DNA of 6,103 nt, taken from NCBI GenBank assembly GCA_900759005.1, contig CAAEUQ010000030.1:1-6103 (forward strand), read 5' to 3'. Below are positions 1 to 5,176 of the stretch, in pieces. The notes beneath the pieces are model-generated. The model was not told the origin of the DNA. It did no database searches and saw nothing but the letters and a program-made list of their open reading frames with translations. The position numbers were made by a program, and so were the translations under genes. This stretch comes from Clostridia bacterium. GTDB lineage: Bacteria > Bacillota > Clostridia > Christensenellales > Aristaeellaceae. The stretch's first letter is position 1, and every line of letters begins with the position of its first letter.

Positions 1-31
1 TGCTCAGCACTCGTTCTACCCATAACCCCAC

Positions 32-61
32 AAACTGCACCGGACAACGGTGCAGTTTTTT
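32..61 (+). terminator. Terminator-like hairpin, array copy 1
   Basis: Arms AAACTGCACCG (32-42) and CGGTGCAGTTT (48-58) pair perfectly around the loop GACAA. A run of six T residues (56-61) follows, which is the shape of a rho-independent terminator for rightward transcription. It could end a gene lying to the left of the window. The same hairpin recurs twice as part of the tandem repeat, so termination may be only one of its roles. Confidence 0.55.
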
Positions 62-137
62 GCGGGCGGACGGTGTCCGCTGACGATTGCTGCCGCGCTT
101 GTTCGCGACGATTTTGAATCGGGAAGCGATTCAAAAT
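62..137 (+). repeat. Palindromic repeat core plus GGAAG-loop hairpin, copy 1
   Basis: The core contains a short hairpin GCGGAC-GGT-GTCCGC at 66-80, then the conserved stretch GCTGCCGCGCTTG. The GGAAG hairpin follows: arms ATTTTGAATCG (111-121) and CGATTCAAAAT (127-137), 11 bp, no mismatch. Compared with copy 2, the small hairpin has an A-T pair where copy 2 has G-C, so both sides of the stem changed together. Confidence 0.85.
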
Positions 138-177
138 CTGCTTGAATGCTCAGCACTCGTTCTACCCATAACCCCAC

Positions 178-204
178 AAACTGCACCGGACAACGGTGCA
201 GTTT
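178..204 (+). repeat. GACAA-loop hairpin, array copy 2
   Basis: Arms at 178-188 and 194-204 are identical to those of copy 1 and enclose the same GACAA loop. The sequence after the stem is TTTGTTTGCGGG-like, a weaker T-tract than in copy 1, so terminator strength is less certain. Confidence 0.6.
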
Positions 205-208
205 GTTT

Positions 209-282
209 GCGGGCGGTGCCCGCTGACGATTGCTGCCGCGCTTGTTCGCCCTGAATTGAGTCGGGAAGCGACTCAATTCAGG
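209..282 (+). repeat. Palindromic repeat core plus GGAAG-loop hairpin, copy 2
   Basis: The core hairpin is GCGGGC-GGT-GCCCGC (209-223). The GGAAG hairpin has a 14-bp perfect stem, 250-263 pairing with 269-282, loop 264-268. Its inner stem is GAGTCG/CGACTC where copy 1 has GAATCG/CGATTC. This is a compensatory pair change that keeps the fold. Confidence 0.85.
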
Positions 283-319
283 CGTTAGTACGCAGCACTC
301 GTTCTACCCATAACCCCGC

Positions 320-346
320 AAACTGCACCGGACAACGGTGCAGTTT
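320..346 (+). repeat. GACAA-loop hairpin, array copy 3 (partial unit)
   Basis: Arms at 320-330 and 336-346 are again identical to copies 1 and 2. After GTTTGTTT (to about 350) the similarity to the unit ends and unrelated sequence begins, so this copy lacks the core and the GGAAG hairpin. Confidence 0.6.
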
Positions 347-370
347 GTTTACTTTAGTTCGAAGGATGGG

Positions 371-407
371 ATCGCATCGTTCAAATGCTGATGCGATTTT
401 ATTTTTT
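371..407 (+). terminator. Candidate rho-independent terminator
   Basis: Arms ATCGCATC (371-378) and GATGCGAT (390-397) form an 8-bp stem with an 11-nt loop, followed by a T-rich tail (397-407, ten T and one A). It points rightward. No gene precedes it within the window, so it either serves an off-window gene or insulates the region from read-through. Confidence 0.55.
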
Positions 408-442
408 GAGTCGGCAAAATGGCAAGTGCTTATTTCATTCTG

Positions 443-479
443 AAAAATGAACTCCCGCCGTCCAACGGTTCATTTTTTT
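443..479. terminator. Candidate bidirectional terminator beyond the DUF4363-like gene
   Basis: The segment AAAAATGAA (443-451) pairs with TTCATTTTT (469-477), and an inner CCG/CGG stem closes a TCCAA loop (461-465). The 5' side has one bulge (452-457). T-tracts follow the stem in both directions: seven T on the plus strand (473-479) and five on the minus strand. For the leftward DUF421/DUF4363 unit this is the first T-tailed hairpin after the two GGAAG hairpins, so it is a reasonable end for that transcript. Confidence 0.5.
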
Positions 480-504
480 CAAATATGAACCAACAGAAGA
501 GTAA

Positions 505-535
505 GCGAATTGAATCGCTTCCCGATTCAATTCGC
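505..535 (-). repeat. GGAAG-loop hairpin, type B (minus orientation)
   Basis: A 13-bp perfect stem pairs 505-517 with 523-535. The loop reads CTTCC on the plus strand, that is GGAAG on the minus strand. In minus orientation it is preceded by TTTACCGC, a lead also found before the hairpin at the right edge of the window. It is the second hairpin downstream of the DUF4363-like gene. Confidence 0.85.
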
Positions 536-567
536 GGTAAATTGGGAACAAAGTCCTGCTTAGAACT
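534..567 (-). repeat. 34-nt linker repeat between the type A and type B hairpins, uninterrupted copy
   Basis: Read on the minus strand, this 34-nt linker matches 5797-5830 on the plus strand at 28 of 34 positions by eye, including the shared block TGTTCCCAATTT. Here the linker joins the two GGAAG hairpins directly. In the right-hand copy a 160-bp element sits between hairpin and linker, so this copy acts as the empty-site reference. Confidence 0.75.
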
Positions 568-573
568 ATGCAA

Positions 574-646
574 GATTTTGAATCGCTTCCCGATTCAAAA
601 TCGCCGTGACCAAACGCGGCAGCGAGTGTCAGCGGGCACCGCCCGC
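574..646 (-). repeat. Palindromic repeat core plus GGAAG-loop hairpin, copy 3 (minus orientation)
   Basis: Read on the minus strand, the order is the core hairpin GCGGGC-GGT-GCCCGC (646-632), the GCTGCCGCG block, GTCACGGCG, then a 12-bp GGAAG hairpin (602-574). This is the same order as in the left array and the right-hand copy. The element overlaps the end of the DUF4363-like gene: it supplies the last 17 codons, and the stop codon TGA lies inside the hairpin stem. Confidence 0.85.
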
Positions 647-1026
647 AAAAGGTTGGACCAGTGGAGGGATTCTTCTTCGCGAATGTGGTCTATGCCTTCG
701 CCGACTAAAGCAATGTCGGATAGAAATTGTTCACGCTCGCCGGTGGCAAAATTGAGCTGAGCCTGTATGATCCGCTCCTTAACGTCGCGGAGATCATCGT
801 GATCGGTGATTACTTCGAACAGGCGCCGCCAGCGATCCCAGTACGCCGCCAGCGCAACCAAACCCTCCCTTGTCGCGGGTTCATCGCCGTTTTCCGCGTA
901 AACGCGTATGTCAACCGCCATTCCGTGCGCGCGATTCAGCAATCCGTTCAGCGAAAGCATCGCCCCCAGACAAATCGCTACCGATACCGCCAGAATCGCA
1001 ACCGTAATTCCAATCAACCGCTTCAT
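595..1026 (-). CDS. Small membrane-anchored protein, DUF4363-like
   Basis: A 143-residue protein with one N-terminal membrane segment (about residues 4-24) after a short basic start (MKR), then a mostly helical, charged region (about 26-125). Small size, one N-terminal helix and position directly after a DUF421 gene fit the DUF4363 family, which I know as a clostridial/bacillar family of unknown function. The assignment rests on pattern and neighbourhood. The ATG at 1026 is chosen because the membrane helix then starts at residue 4 and a G-run (GGGGGG, plus-strand 1035-1040) sits 8 nt upstream. A longer reading frame from a TTG at 1173 exists, but its extra 49 residues look like intergenic sequence. 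The natural end seems to be near residue 126. Residues 127-143 are encoded by the repeat element and are probably a read-through tail. Confidence 0.7.
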   Translation of the reverse strand: MKRLIGITVAILAVSVAICLGAMLSLNGLLNRAHGMAVDIRVYAENGDEPATREGLVALAAYWDRWRRLFEVITDHDDLRDVKERIIQAQLNFATGEREQFLSDIALVGEGIDHIREEESLHWSNLLRAVPADTRCRVWSRRF

Positions 1027-1034
1027 CCAATCCG

Positions 1035-1040
1035 CCCCCC
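1035..1040 (-). promoter_or_regulatory. G-run ribosome binding site of the DUF4363-like gene
   Basis: Six G residues on the minus strand, 8 nt before the ATG at 1026. It lacks the central A of GGAGG, so pairing with the 16S tail would use a G-U wobble. It supports the short start over the TTG at 1173. Confidence 0.5.
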
Positions 1041-1155
1041 AATTCAAATTCATATGCAAAATTGCAGCTTCAAAACGCCATTTGCTTTCATCAATATTCA
1101 ATAACGAATTCGCGATAGCCCAAACCAATCCAATATTCTCTATGGCATGGTTTCT

Positions 1156-1197
1156 CCGCCATTCCGTGCGCAATTCAGCAGGTCGTTTGGCGACAGC
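1156..1197 (-). pseudogene. Short duplicated fragment of the DUF4363-like gene
   Basis: The 16-mer CCGCCATTCCGTGCGC occurs at 1156-1171 and, inside the DUF4363-like gene, at 915-930. The match continues with ATTCAGCA and weaker similarity, 35 of 42 positions by eye with a 2-nt gap. On the minus strand the gene copy encodes part of the region just after the membrane helix (around residues 23-37). The fragment lies between the DUF421 stop and the DUF4363-like start, in the same orientation. It may be the remnant of a duplicated DUF4363-like gene, or of a slipped duplication. No full second copy is visible. Confidence 0.4.
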
Positions 1198-1206
1198 TCT
1201 GCGCTT

Positions 1207-1923
1207 TCACCACCCGACCTCCCCTTCGTTCATCGCCCGCAGCGTTTCGATTTCGCCGGTCATGGGCTGAATCAGCATTTCGCCTTCGGTGTTCAAGCTG
1301 GAGAAAAAGACTGTTTCGACGGTCAGCGAACGCGCCTTCAGCAATCGATTCAGCCACGCCTCGTCCTTTCCGGTTGCGCGCAGGTTGTCCGGCTGGATTC
1401 GCCCGTCCATGATCAGAACGAGCGGCATTCCCTCGTATGGCGTCGAAACGCCCATTTCCCTCGCCGTCGGCGGGCGTTCTTCAGACTTTGCAAAAGCCGA
1501 AATCGAACCGTTGGCCTCGACAATCGCCGTACCCACGTCCGCGGGATCGAGAAAGCCCGCGCCGCGCAATCCCTCCAGCAAATCGGAAACGCTCAGGCAC
1601 AGGCGGTTCAGCTCCGCGCGATCGATCTCGCCCCGCCGAACGACCACCGCCGGCTTTCCCGAAAAAAATGCGCGCAGGCGATCGGATTTCATCGAGCAAA
1701 GCGTGATCACCCCGTAGACCACAATCATCGCCGCAACCGGCAAAAGCCCGTGAAGAAGCGGCGTGGACACGCTCTCCATCGGCGCAGAAATCACGTCCGC
1801 CAGCAGAATCGTCATCGCAAATTCATACGGCTGGAATTGCCCCAGCTGGCGCTTGCCGAGCGCGCGCATCGTAAAAATCATTGCGATATAGAGAATCATT
1901 CCCCGAAAAAACAGCGTGAACAT
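1207..1923 (-). CDS. YetF/DUF421 family membrane protein
   Basis: A 238-residue protein with the layout of the DUF421 (YetF-like) family. The N-terminal membrane part has hydrophobic segments at about residues 5-19, 36-48 and 59-78, with the family motif GKRQLGQ at 23-29 between the first two. The cytosolic part (about 85-230) contains GKPAVVVRRGEID (89-101), LSVSDLLEGLR (110-120) and a downstream strand AIVEANGSISAF, as in other family members. The biochemical role is unknown; some relatives are linked to sporulation or envelope stress, which is not evidence here. The ATG at 1923 has GGAGGG 9 nt upstream. An in-frame ATG at 1968 lies upstream of that site and is less likely. It heads a leftward unit with the DUF4363-like gene after a 180-nt gap, a pairing I have seen as typical for clostridia. 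Confidence 0.9.
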   Translation of the reverse strand: MFTLFFRGMILYIAMIFTMRALGKRQLGQFQPYEFAMTILLADVISAPMESVSTPLLHGLLPVAAMIVVYGVITLCSMKSDRLRAFFSGKPAVVVRRGEIDRAELNRLCLSVSDLLEGLRGAGFLDPADVGTAIVEANGSISAFAKSEERPPTAREMGVSTPYEGMPLVLIMDGRIQPDNLRATGKDEAWLNRLLKARSLTVETVFFSSLNTEGEMLIQPMTGEIETLRAMNEGEVGW

Positions 1924-1932
1924 AGGTATTCG

Positions 1933-1938
1933 CCCTCC
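1933..1938 (-). promoter_or_regulatory. Ribosome binding site of the DUF421 gene
   Basis: GGAGGG on the minus strand, 9 nt before the ATG at 1923. It decides between that start and the in-frame ATG at 1968. Confidence 0.8.
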
Positions 1939-1958
1939 ATTAAGCGCAATTCTTTCCA

Positions 1959-1987
1959 AATTCACCAAAATTATGCGCGCGCGTCAA
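1959..1987 (-). promoter_or_regulatory. Possible promoter of the DUF421/DUF4363 unit
   Basis: On the minus strand, TTGACG (1987-1982) is followed after 17 nt by TGAATT (1964-1959). The -35 box is close to consensus and the -10 box is poor. It lies a plausible distance upstream of the ribosome binding site. Low certainty. Confidence 0.35.
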
Positions 1988-2006
1988 AATTCTGCCTGCG
2001 TTCGGC

Positions 2007-2035
2007 TTGATTTTCGCGCGAAATCAGGGTATCAT
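2007..2035 (+). promoter_or_regulatory. Sigma-A-type promoter of the zinc-ribbon/capA unit
   Basis: TTGATT (2007-2012) and TATCAT (2030-2035) are separated by exactly 17 nt. They lie about 50 nt upstream of the start codon at 2083, with an AT-rich stretch after the -10 box. This is the clearest promoter in the window. A 12-bp palindrome fills part of the spacer (see separate entry). Confidence 0.7.
2012..2023. promoter_or_regulatory. Perfect 12-bp palindrome in the promoter spacer, candidate operator
   Basis: TTTCGCGCGAAA is its own reverse complement and lies between the -35 and -10 boxes of the rightward promoter. It is also upstream of the leftward DUF421 promoter region. A dimeric repressor bound here would block the rightward promoter. 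No regulator gene is in the window, so function is inferred from position only. Confidence 0.35.
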
Positions 2036-2065
2036 ATATATTGAATCCATATCTTTTTGCAAACG

Positions 2066-2074
2066 AAAAGGAGG
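2066..2074 (+). promoter_or_regulatory. Strong ribosome binding site of the zinc-ribbon gene
   Basis: AAAAGGAGG ends 8 nt before the ATG at 2083. It rules out the more upstream in-frame ATG at 2072 (none is visible) and the TTG at 2041, and it favours 2083 over the overlapping ATG at 2079, which is in another frame. Confidence 0.85.
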
Positions 2075-2082
2075 TCGAATGC

Positions 2083-2649
2083 ATGGACTTTTTGAATGAT
2101 CTGGGAAAGAGATTCACCCGCGTTGCCCGATCGGTTCAGGAGCGCACCCGCGAAGGCTGGGAGAGCACCCGCCTGAGCGCCGATCTGTATTCCCTGCGCG
2201 GCGATCTTGAGCGCCAGTATACCGCGCTCGGCGAAGCGTATTTCAAGGCGTTTTCCGCCGGCGAAGAAGTGCCTGAGGAGCTGATTACGCGCGTAAAAGC
2301 CACCGTCGACCGGATTGACGAACTGACCGCGCTGCGCGAAAACCGCGTGCGCTGCCCCGCGTGCGGCGCTTATCAGGCGCCGGAAGCGCGTTTCTGTTCC
2401 AAGTGCGGAAACCGGATGCCCGAAGAAGCGCCCGAGCCCGCACCCGAACCTGTCGACGAAGACGACAGCGAATACTGCCCCGTATGCGGCGCAATGCGGC
2501 ACGAGGATTCCAATTTCTGCGCCGTCTGCGGTCACGCATTTGCCGCCGCAGAAGCGCCGAAGCCGGAAGAAGCGCCCGCGCCGAAGGAAGAGCCCAAGCC
2601 TGAGGCCGCCCCGTCCGAGGAGCCGAATCAGGAAGACACCGAAGAATAA
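2083..2649 (+). CDS. Double zinc-ribbon protein with coiled-coil-like N-terminus
   Basis: A 188-residue soluble protein; no signal peptide or membrane segment is seen. Residues 1-88 are charged and probably helical. Two zinc ribbons follow. The first has CPACG and CSKCG with cysteines 91, 94, 105 and 108. The second has CPVCG and CAVCG with cysteines 132, 135, 146 and 149. Each is a treble of paired CxxC knuckles able to hold one zinc ion. An acidic Pro/Glu-rich linker (about 113-130) separates them and a Pro/Glu/Ala/Lys-rich tail (about 155-188) ends the protein. Zinc ribbons of this kind usually mediate protein or nucleic-acid contacts, and the partner here is unknown. The gene is first in the rightward unit and ends 21 nt before capA, so the two are probably co-transcribed. 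Confidence 0.85.
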   Translation: MDFLNDLGKRFTRVARSVQERTREGWESTRLSADLYSLRGDLERQYTALGEAYFKAFSAGEEVPEELITRVKATVDRIDELTALRENRVRCPACGAYQAPEARFCSKCGNRMPEEAPEPAPEPVDEDDSEYCPVCGAMRHEDSNFCAVCGHAFAAAEAPKPEEAPAPKEEPKPEAAPSEEPNQEDTEE

Positions 2650-2670
2650 ATCTGAGCGAGGTTTTACGAA

Positions 2671-4077
2671 ATGCAGCAGCCCCCGTCCAACCGTCCCCCG
2701 CGGCGGCGTTTAACGAAAAAACAAATTGAGGCGCTTCGCCGCCGCAGGCGCAGAGAAAAGATCATGAACATCTCTCTGCTCGCAGTGATCGCCGTGCTGA
2801 TCATCGGCGTTACGATTCTGATTCTGAAGCCCGGCAGCTCGAACAGCGCCTCTCCCGTGCCCACGCCGGTACCGACCGCGGCGCCGACCGAGATTCCGAC
2901 CGCAGCGCCCACCGAAGCGCCGACGGAAATTCCCACTGAAGCACCCACCGAGACGCCGACGGAGGTTCCCGCCGCAATCGCCACTGCCGCGCCGCAGACC
3001 GGAACGGTCGCATACGGCAATCGCAGCGTGCATTTCCGCGTGACCGGCGATATCATGGTAACGGACGACCAGCTGGCGTTTGCGAAGACCGTTTCGAACG
3101 CGCTGGGCGACGGCAAGGGCTACACGTTCACGCCGCAGCTCGCGCCGGTAATGGAATCGCTGCAGGCGGCGGATTACACGATCGGCAACCTGGAAACCTC
3201 GATCGGCAAATACAAGACGCGCGATTATTCGGGCTATCCGATGTTCAACGCGCCGGAGACGCTTTTGGACACGCTGAAGGAATGCGGCTACGATTTCTTC
3301 ACGCTCGCGAACAACCATATGCTCGACCGCTGGTTCGACGGCATGAAGAACACCGTCGGCTGGGTAGAGCAGTACGGCTTTGCGCATGTGGGCGCATACC
3401 GCACGCAGGAGGAGCGCAATACGCCGGTGATCATCGAAATCGGCGGCATCAAGTTCGGCTTCGTCGCGTACACGCATTCAACGAACACGGTCGAGAATTC
3501 GTGCGACAAGGCAGTATTCGAATACGGCGTTCCATATCTGTACAAGGCGGACATCGAAGGCGACATTCAGCGTCTGCGCGATGCGGGCGCGGAGGTTGTC
3601 GTTGCGCTGCCGCACTGGGGCGATGAATACATCCGCCAGCCCGACGACAATCAGCTTTCCTATGCGCGGCGGCTTGCGCAGGCGGGCGCGGACATCATCC
3701 TCGGCAGCCATTCGCACATGGTGCAGCCGATGCAGCTCGTGAACGTCACGCGCAACGACGGCACGAACAAGAACGTGTTCATCATCTATTCGCTCGGCAA
3801 TTTCCTGACCTCGCACGATCTGGAATACACCGACGCGGGCATTATTCTGGATTTCACCGTTCAGGAGCAGCCGAACGGCACGTTTGAGGTCGTCGATATC
3901 GGCTATGTGCCCACCTATTGCTGGACGCACGACGGCGGCGTGGAGGTCGTTCCCGCGAAGGTCTATCTCGAGAATCGCCCGAGCAATATGTCCGACGCGT
4001 CCTACCAGCGCATGAAATCGACCTACGAGGGCAACGTTCAGCTCCTCGGCAGCGATTTCAAGGTACTCGACAAATAA
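2671..4077 (+). CDS. CapA-family (PGA_cap) metallophosphatase-like protein, membrane-anchored
   Basis: A 468-residue protein. A strongly basic start (about 10-30) and one membrane helix (about 33-52) suggest an N-in, C-out anchor. A Pro/Thr/Glu-rich linker of PTE-type repeats (about 62-100) then leads to a CapA-type domain (about 118-420). Visible family motifs are GDIM (126-129), NLE (173-175), NNHMLD (214-219), HWGDEY (315-320), GSHSHMVQP (345-353) and SLGNF (374-378). The Asp, Asn and His residues in them are the expected metal and phosphate ligands of the calcineurin-like fold. CapA is known from poly-gamma-glutamate capsule export, but most family members outside capsule operons have no proven role. 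No capB, capC or capD is seen here, so capsule synthesis should not be assumed. The ribosome binding site is modest (GAGG, 2658-2661). Confidence 0.9.
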   Translation: MQQPPSNRPPRRRLTKKQIEALRRRRRREKIMNISLLAVIAVLIIGVTILILKPGSSNSASPVPTPVPTAAPTEIPTAAPTEAPTEIPTEAPTETPTEVPAAIATAAPQTGTVAYGNRSVHFRVTGDIMVTDDQLAFAKTVSNALGDGKGYTFTPQLAPVMESLQAADYTIGNLETSIGKYKTRDYSGYPMFNAPETLLDTLKECGYDFFTLANNHMLDRWFDGMKNTVGWVEQYGFAHVGAYRTQEERNTPVIIEIGGIKFGFVAYTHSTNTVENSCDKAVFEYGVPYLYKADIEGDIQRLRDAGAEVVVALPHWGDEYIRQPDDNQLSYARRLAQAGADIILGSHSHMVQPMQLVNVTRNDGTNKNVFIIYSLGNFLTSHDLEYTDAGIILDFTVQEQPNGTFEVVDIGYVPTYCWTHDGGVEVVPAKVYLENRPSNMSDASYQRMKSTYEGNVQLLGSDFKVLDK

Positions 4078-4084
4078 AACCTGC

Positions 4085-4118
4085 GGCGCATCGCTGGCTC
4101 GTCTGCGATGCGCCTTTT
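4085..4118 (+). terminator. Terminator-like hairpin between capA and ispE
   Basis: Arms GGCGCATCGC (4085-4094) and GCGATGCGCC (4105-4114) form a 10-bp perfect stem with a 10-nt loop, followed by only four T residues and at once by the ispE ribosome binding site. It may end the zinc-ribbon/capA transcript or act as a partial terminator setting ispE level. No promoter is evident between the hairpin and ispE, which argues for some read-through or for a promoter inside capA. Confidence 0.6.
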
Positions 4119-4125
4119 GGGGAGG
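4119..4125 (+). promoter_or_regulatory. Ribosome binding site of ispE
   Basis: GGGGAGG ends 6 nt before the ATG at 4132. It directs choice of this start instead of the in-frame ATG at 4108, which lies inside the hairpin stem. Confidence 0.85.
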
Positions 4126-4131
4126 AAAAAA

Positions 4132-5097
4132 ATGGCGTTTACGGTATTGGCGCACGCGAAAATCAACTGGTCTTTGAACATTCTGGGCGTGCGCCCGAAC
4201 GGATATCACGAGCTGGATATGCTGATGCAGCAGATTTCGCTTTCCGACGAGCTGGTCTTTGAACCGGCAGATGCGCTCTCGCTCACGGTCGGCGGCGCGC
4301 CCGGCGATGAAAGCGATCTGGTTTTGAAGGCGGCGCGCGCGCTTGCGGAGCTTGCACGGCAGCGCGGCATGGAAACGTCCGGCGCGAGGATTTGCCTTAC
4401 GAAGCGAATCCCGTCGCGCGCGGGATTGGGCGGCGGCAGCGCGGATTGCGCGGAGACACTGAAGGCGCTGAACCACCTGTGGAATTTGAATTTCCCGATG
4501 GAGACGCTGCTGGAGCTGGGCGCAAAGCTGGGCGCGGACGTGCCGTTTTGTCTGACCGGCGGACTGGCGCGCGTTTCAGGCGTCGGCGAACGAATCGAGC
4601 CCTTGCGCAACCCGCCGCACTGCGCACTGGTGCTGATCACTCCGGGCGGCGGTTTATCCACACCGGAAGTCTTCCGAGCCTACGACGAAATGGTAAAGCA
4701 AGGGGAAGATTTTGGGGGTAAGCACGCGGAGAATGCTGTGAAATACTCGCCGGAAAATCCGACAAGCGGAAGTTGCATGGCGGAACATTCGCCGGAAGCG
4801 CCGGCGCGCGGGAATTGCGCGGCAACAGAGCATTCGCCATTGCGTTTGGCGGAAGCGCTGTCAGCTGGGGATTATCCGCTGGCGGAGCGTTTATCATTCA
4901 ACGCGCTGGAAGCGCCGGCGATTCGATTGCTTCCGGAGATTGGAAAATGGATAAATCGTTTCCGCGAACTCGGCGCGCGCTACGTCCGCATGACCGGCAG
5001 CGGTTCGACGGTTTTCGGCGTTTTTGATTCGTTGGAAACCGCACGGGCAGTCGCTTCGCAGATTCCGGGCGCGATTGTCGCGGAGACGATTGGGTAG
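4132..5097 (+). CDS. ispE: 4-diphosphocytidyl-2-C-methyl-D-erythritol kinase (IspE)
   Basis: IspE phosphorylates the 2-hydroxyl of CDP-methylerythritol with ATP in the cytosolic MEP (non-mevalonate) route to isoprenoid precursors. The 321-residue product has the family signatures: AKINWSLNILG (9-19) with the conserved Lys10, RPNGYHELD (21-29) with Tyr25 and His26, the GHMP-kinase glycine-rich loop PSRAGLGGGSADCA (94-107), LGADVPF (133-139) whose Asp136 is the expected catalytic base, and the C-terminal MTGSGSTVFG (287-296). It is about 20-40 residues longer than usual. The surplus is an insertion at about 185-236 with an internal tandem repeat. All catalytic motifs are outside the insertion, so the enzyme should be functional. 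A VOC-family gene follows after 79 nt. Confidence 0.95.
   Translation: MAFTVLAHAKINWSLNILGVRPNGYHELDMLMQQISLSDELVFEPADALSLTVGGAPGDESDLVLKAARALAELARQRGMETSGARICLTKRIPSRAGLGGGSADCAETLKALNHLWNLNFPMETLLELGAKLGADVPFCLTGGLARVSGVGERIEPLRNPPHCALVLITPGGGLSTPEVFRAYDEMVKQGEDFGGKHAENAVKYSPENPTSGSCMAEHSPEAPARGNCAATEHSPLRLAEALSAGDYPLAERLSFNALEAPAIRLLPEIGKWINRFRELGARYVRMTGSGSTVFGVFDSLETARAVASQIPGAIVAETIG
4744..4839 (+). repeat. In-frame tandem repeat inside ispE
   Basis: Two imperfect units encode residues 205-218 and 219-233, with a third start at 234-236. The common pattern is (Y/H)-S-P-E-x-P-x-x-G-x-C, followed by A and E. The DNA repeats share the block TCGCCGGAA. Units are 42 and 45 nt, so the reading frame is kept. 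The insert lies in the variable region between the central domain and the C-terminal part of IspE. Confidence 0.65.
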
Positions 5098-5163
5098 ACG
5101 ATTACGTCGACTGTTTTTAATTCTCGGGCGATTTGCTTCGGGATGGTTTACACGAAGAAATGC

Positions 5164-5169
5164 GGGAGG
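5164..5169 (+). promoter_or_regulatory. Ribosome binding site of the VOC gene
   Basis: GGGAGG ends 7 nt before the ATG at 5177. It selects this start over the longer in-frame opening at 5024, which would overlap ispE and adds an arginine-rich stretch not seen in the family. Confidence 0.8.
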
Positions 5170-5176
5170 AATTTTC

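Larger units (their letters stand above)
1..350 (+). repeat. Tandem array of ~145-bp intergenic repeat units (two full, one partial)
   Basis: The block that begins CAGCACTCGTTCTACCC recurs at 5, 151 and 293, giving periods of 146 and 142 bp. Each full unit has four parts in order: a conserved lead, a perfect 11-bp hairpin with loop GACAA, a GC-rich core that contains a small GGT-loop hairpin, and an AT-richer hairpin with loop GGAAG. The third unit stops after the first hairpin at about 350. Lead and first hairpin are almost identical in all three copies, while the GGAAG hairpin differs. No credible coding sequence is present on either strand. The repeat type is not one I can name. It resembles the composite palindromic intergenic repeats (REP/BIME-like) of other bacteria, which is an analogy only. 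Confidence 0.9.

Noticed and set aside
16..276. 86-codon minus-strand reading frame in the left array
   Set aside because: It runs through two tandem repeat units and its product repeats with them. There is no ribosome binding site or recognisable domain.
1..350. CRISPR array
   Set aside because: Units are about 145 bp with near-identical content throughout. There are no short repeats with unique spacers and no cas genes.
379..388. tRNA-like T-loop GTTCAAATGC
   Set aside because: No acceptor, D or anticodon stems can be formed around it. It is the loop of a terminator-like hairpin.
419..760. 113-codon plus-strand reading frame
   Set aside because: It is a translation of two GGAAG hairpins and the repeat core (the ESLPDS-type segment comes from the hairpin) and overlaps the DUF4363-like gene antisense.
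1147..2010. 287-codon plus-strand frame opposite DUF421
   Set aside because: It is antisense to a clear family member, rich in Arg, His and Gln as expected for a shadow frame in GC-rich DNA.
3478..4476. 332-codon minus-strand frame across capA and ispE
   Set aside because: It is antisense to two well-supported genes, with an Arg/Ala-rich composition typical of shadow frames.
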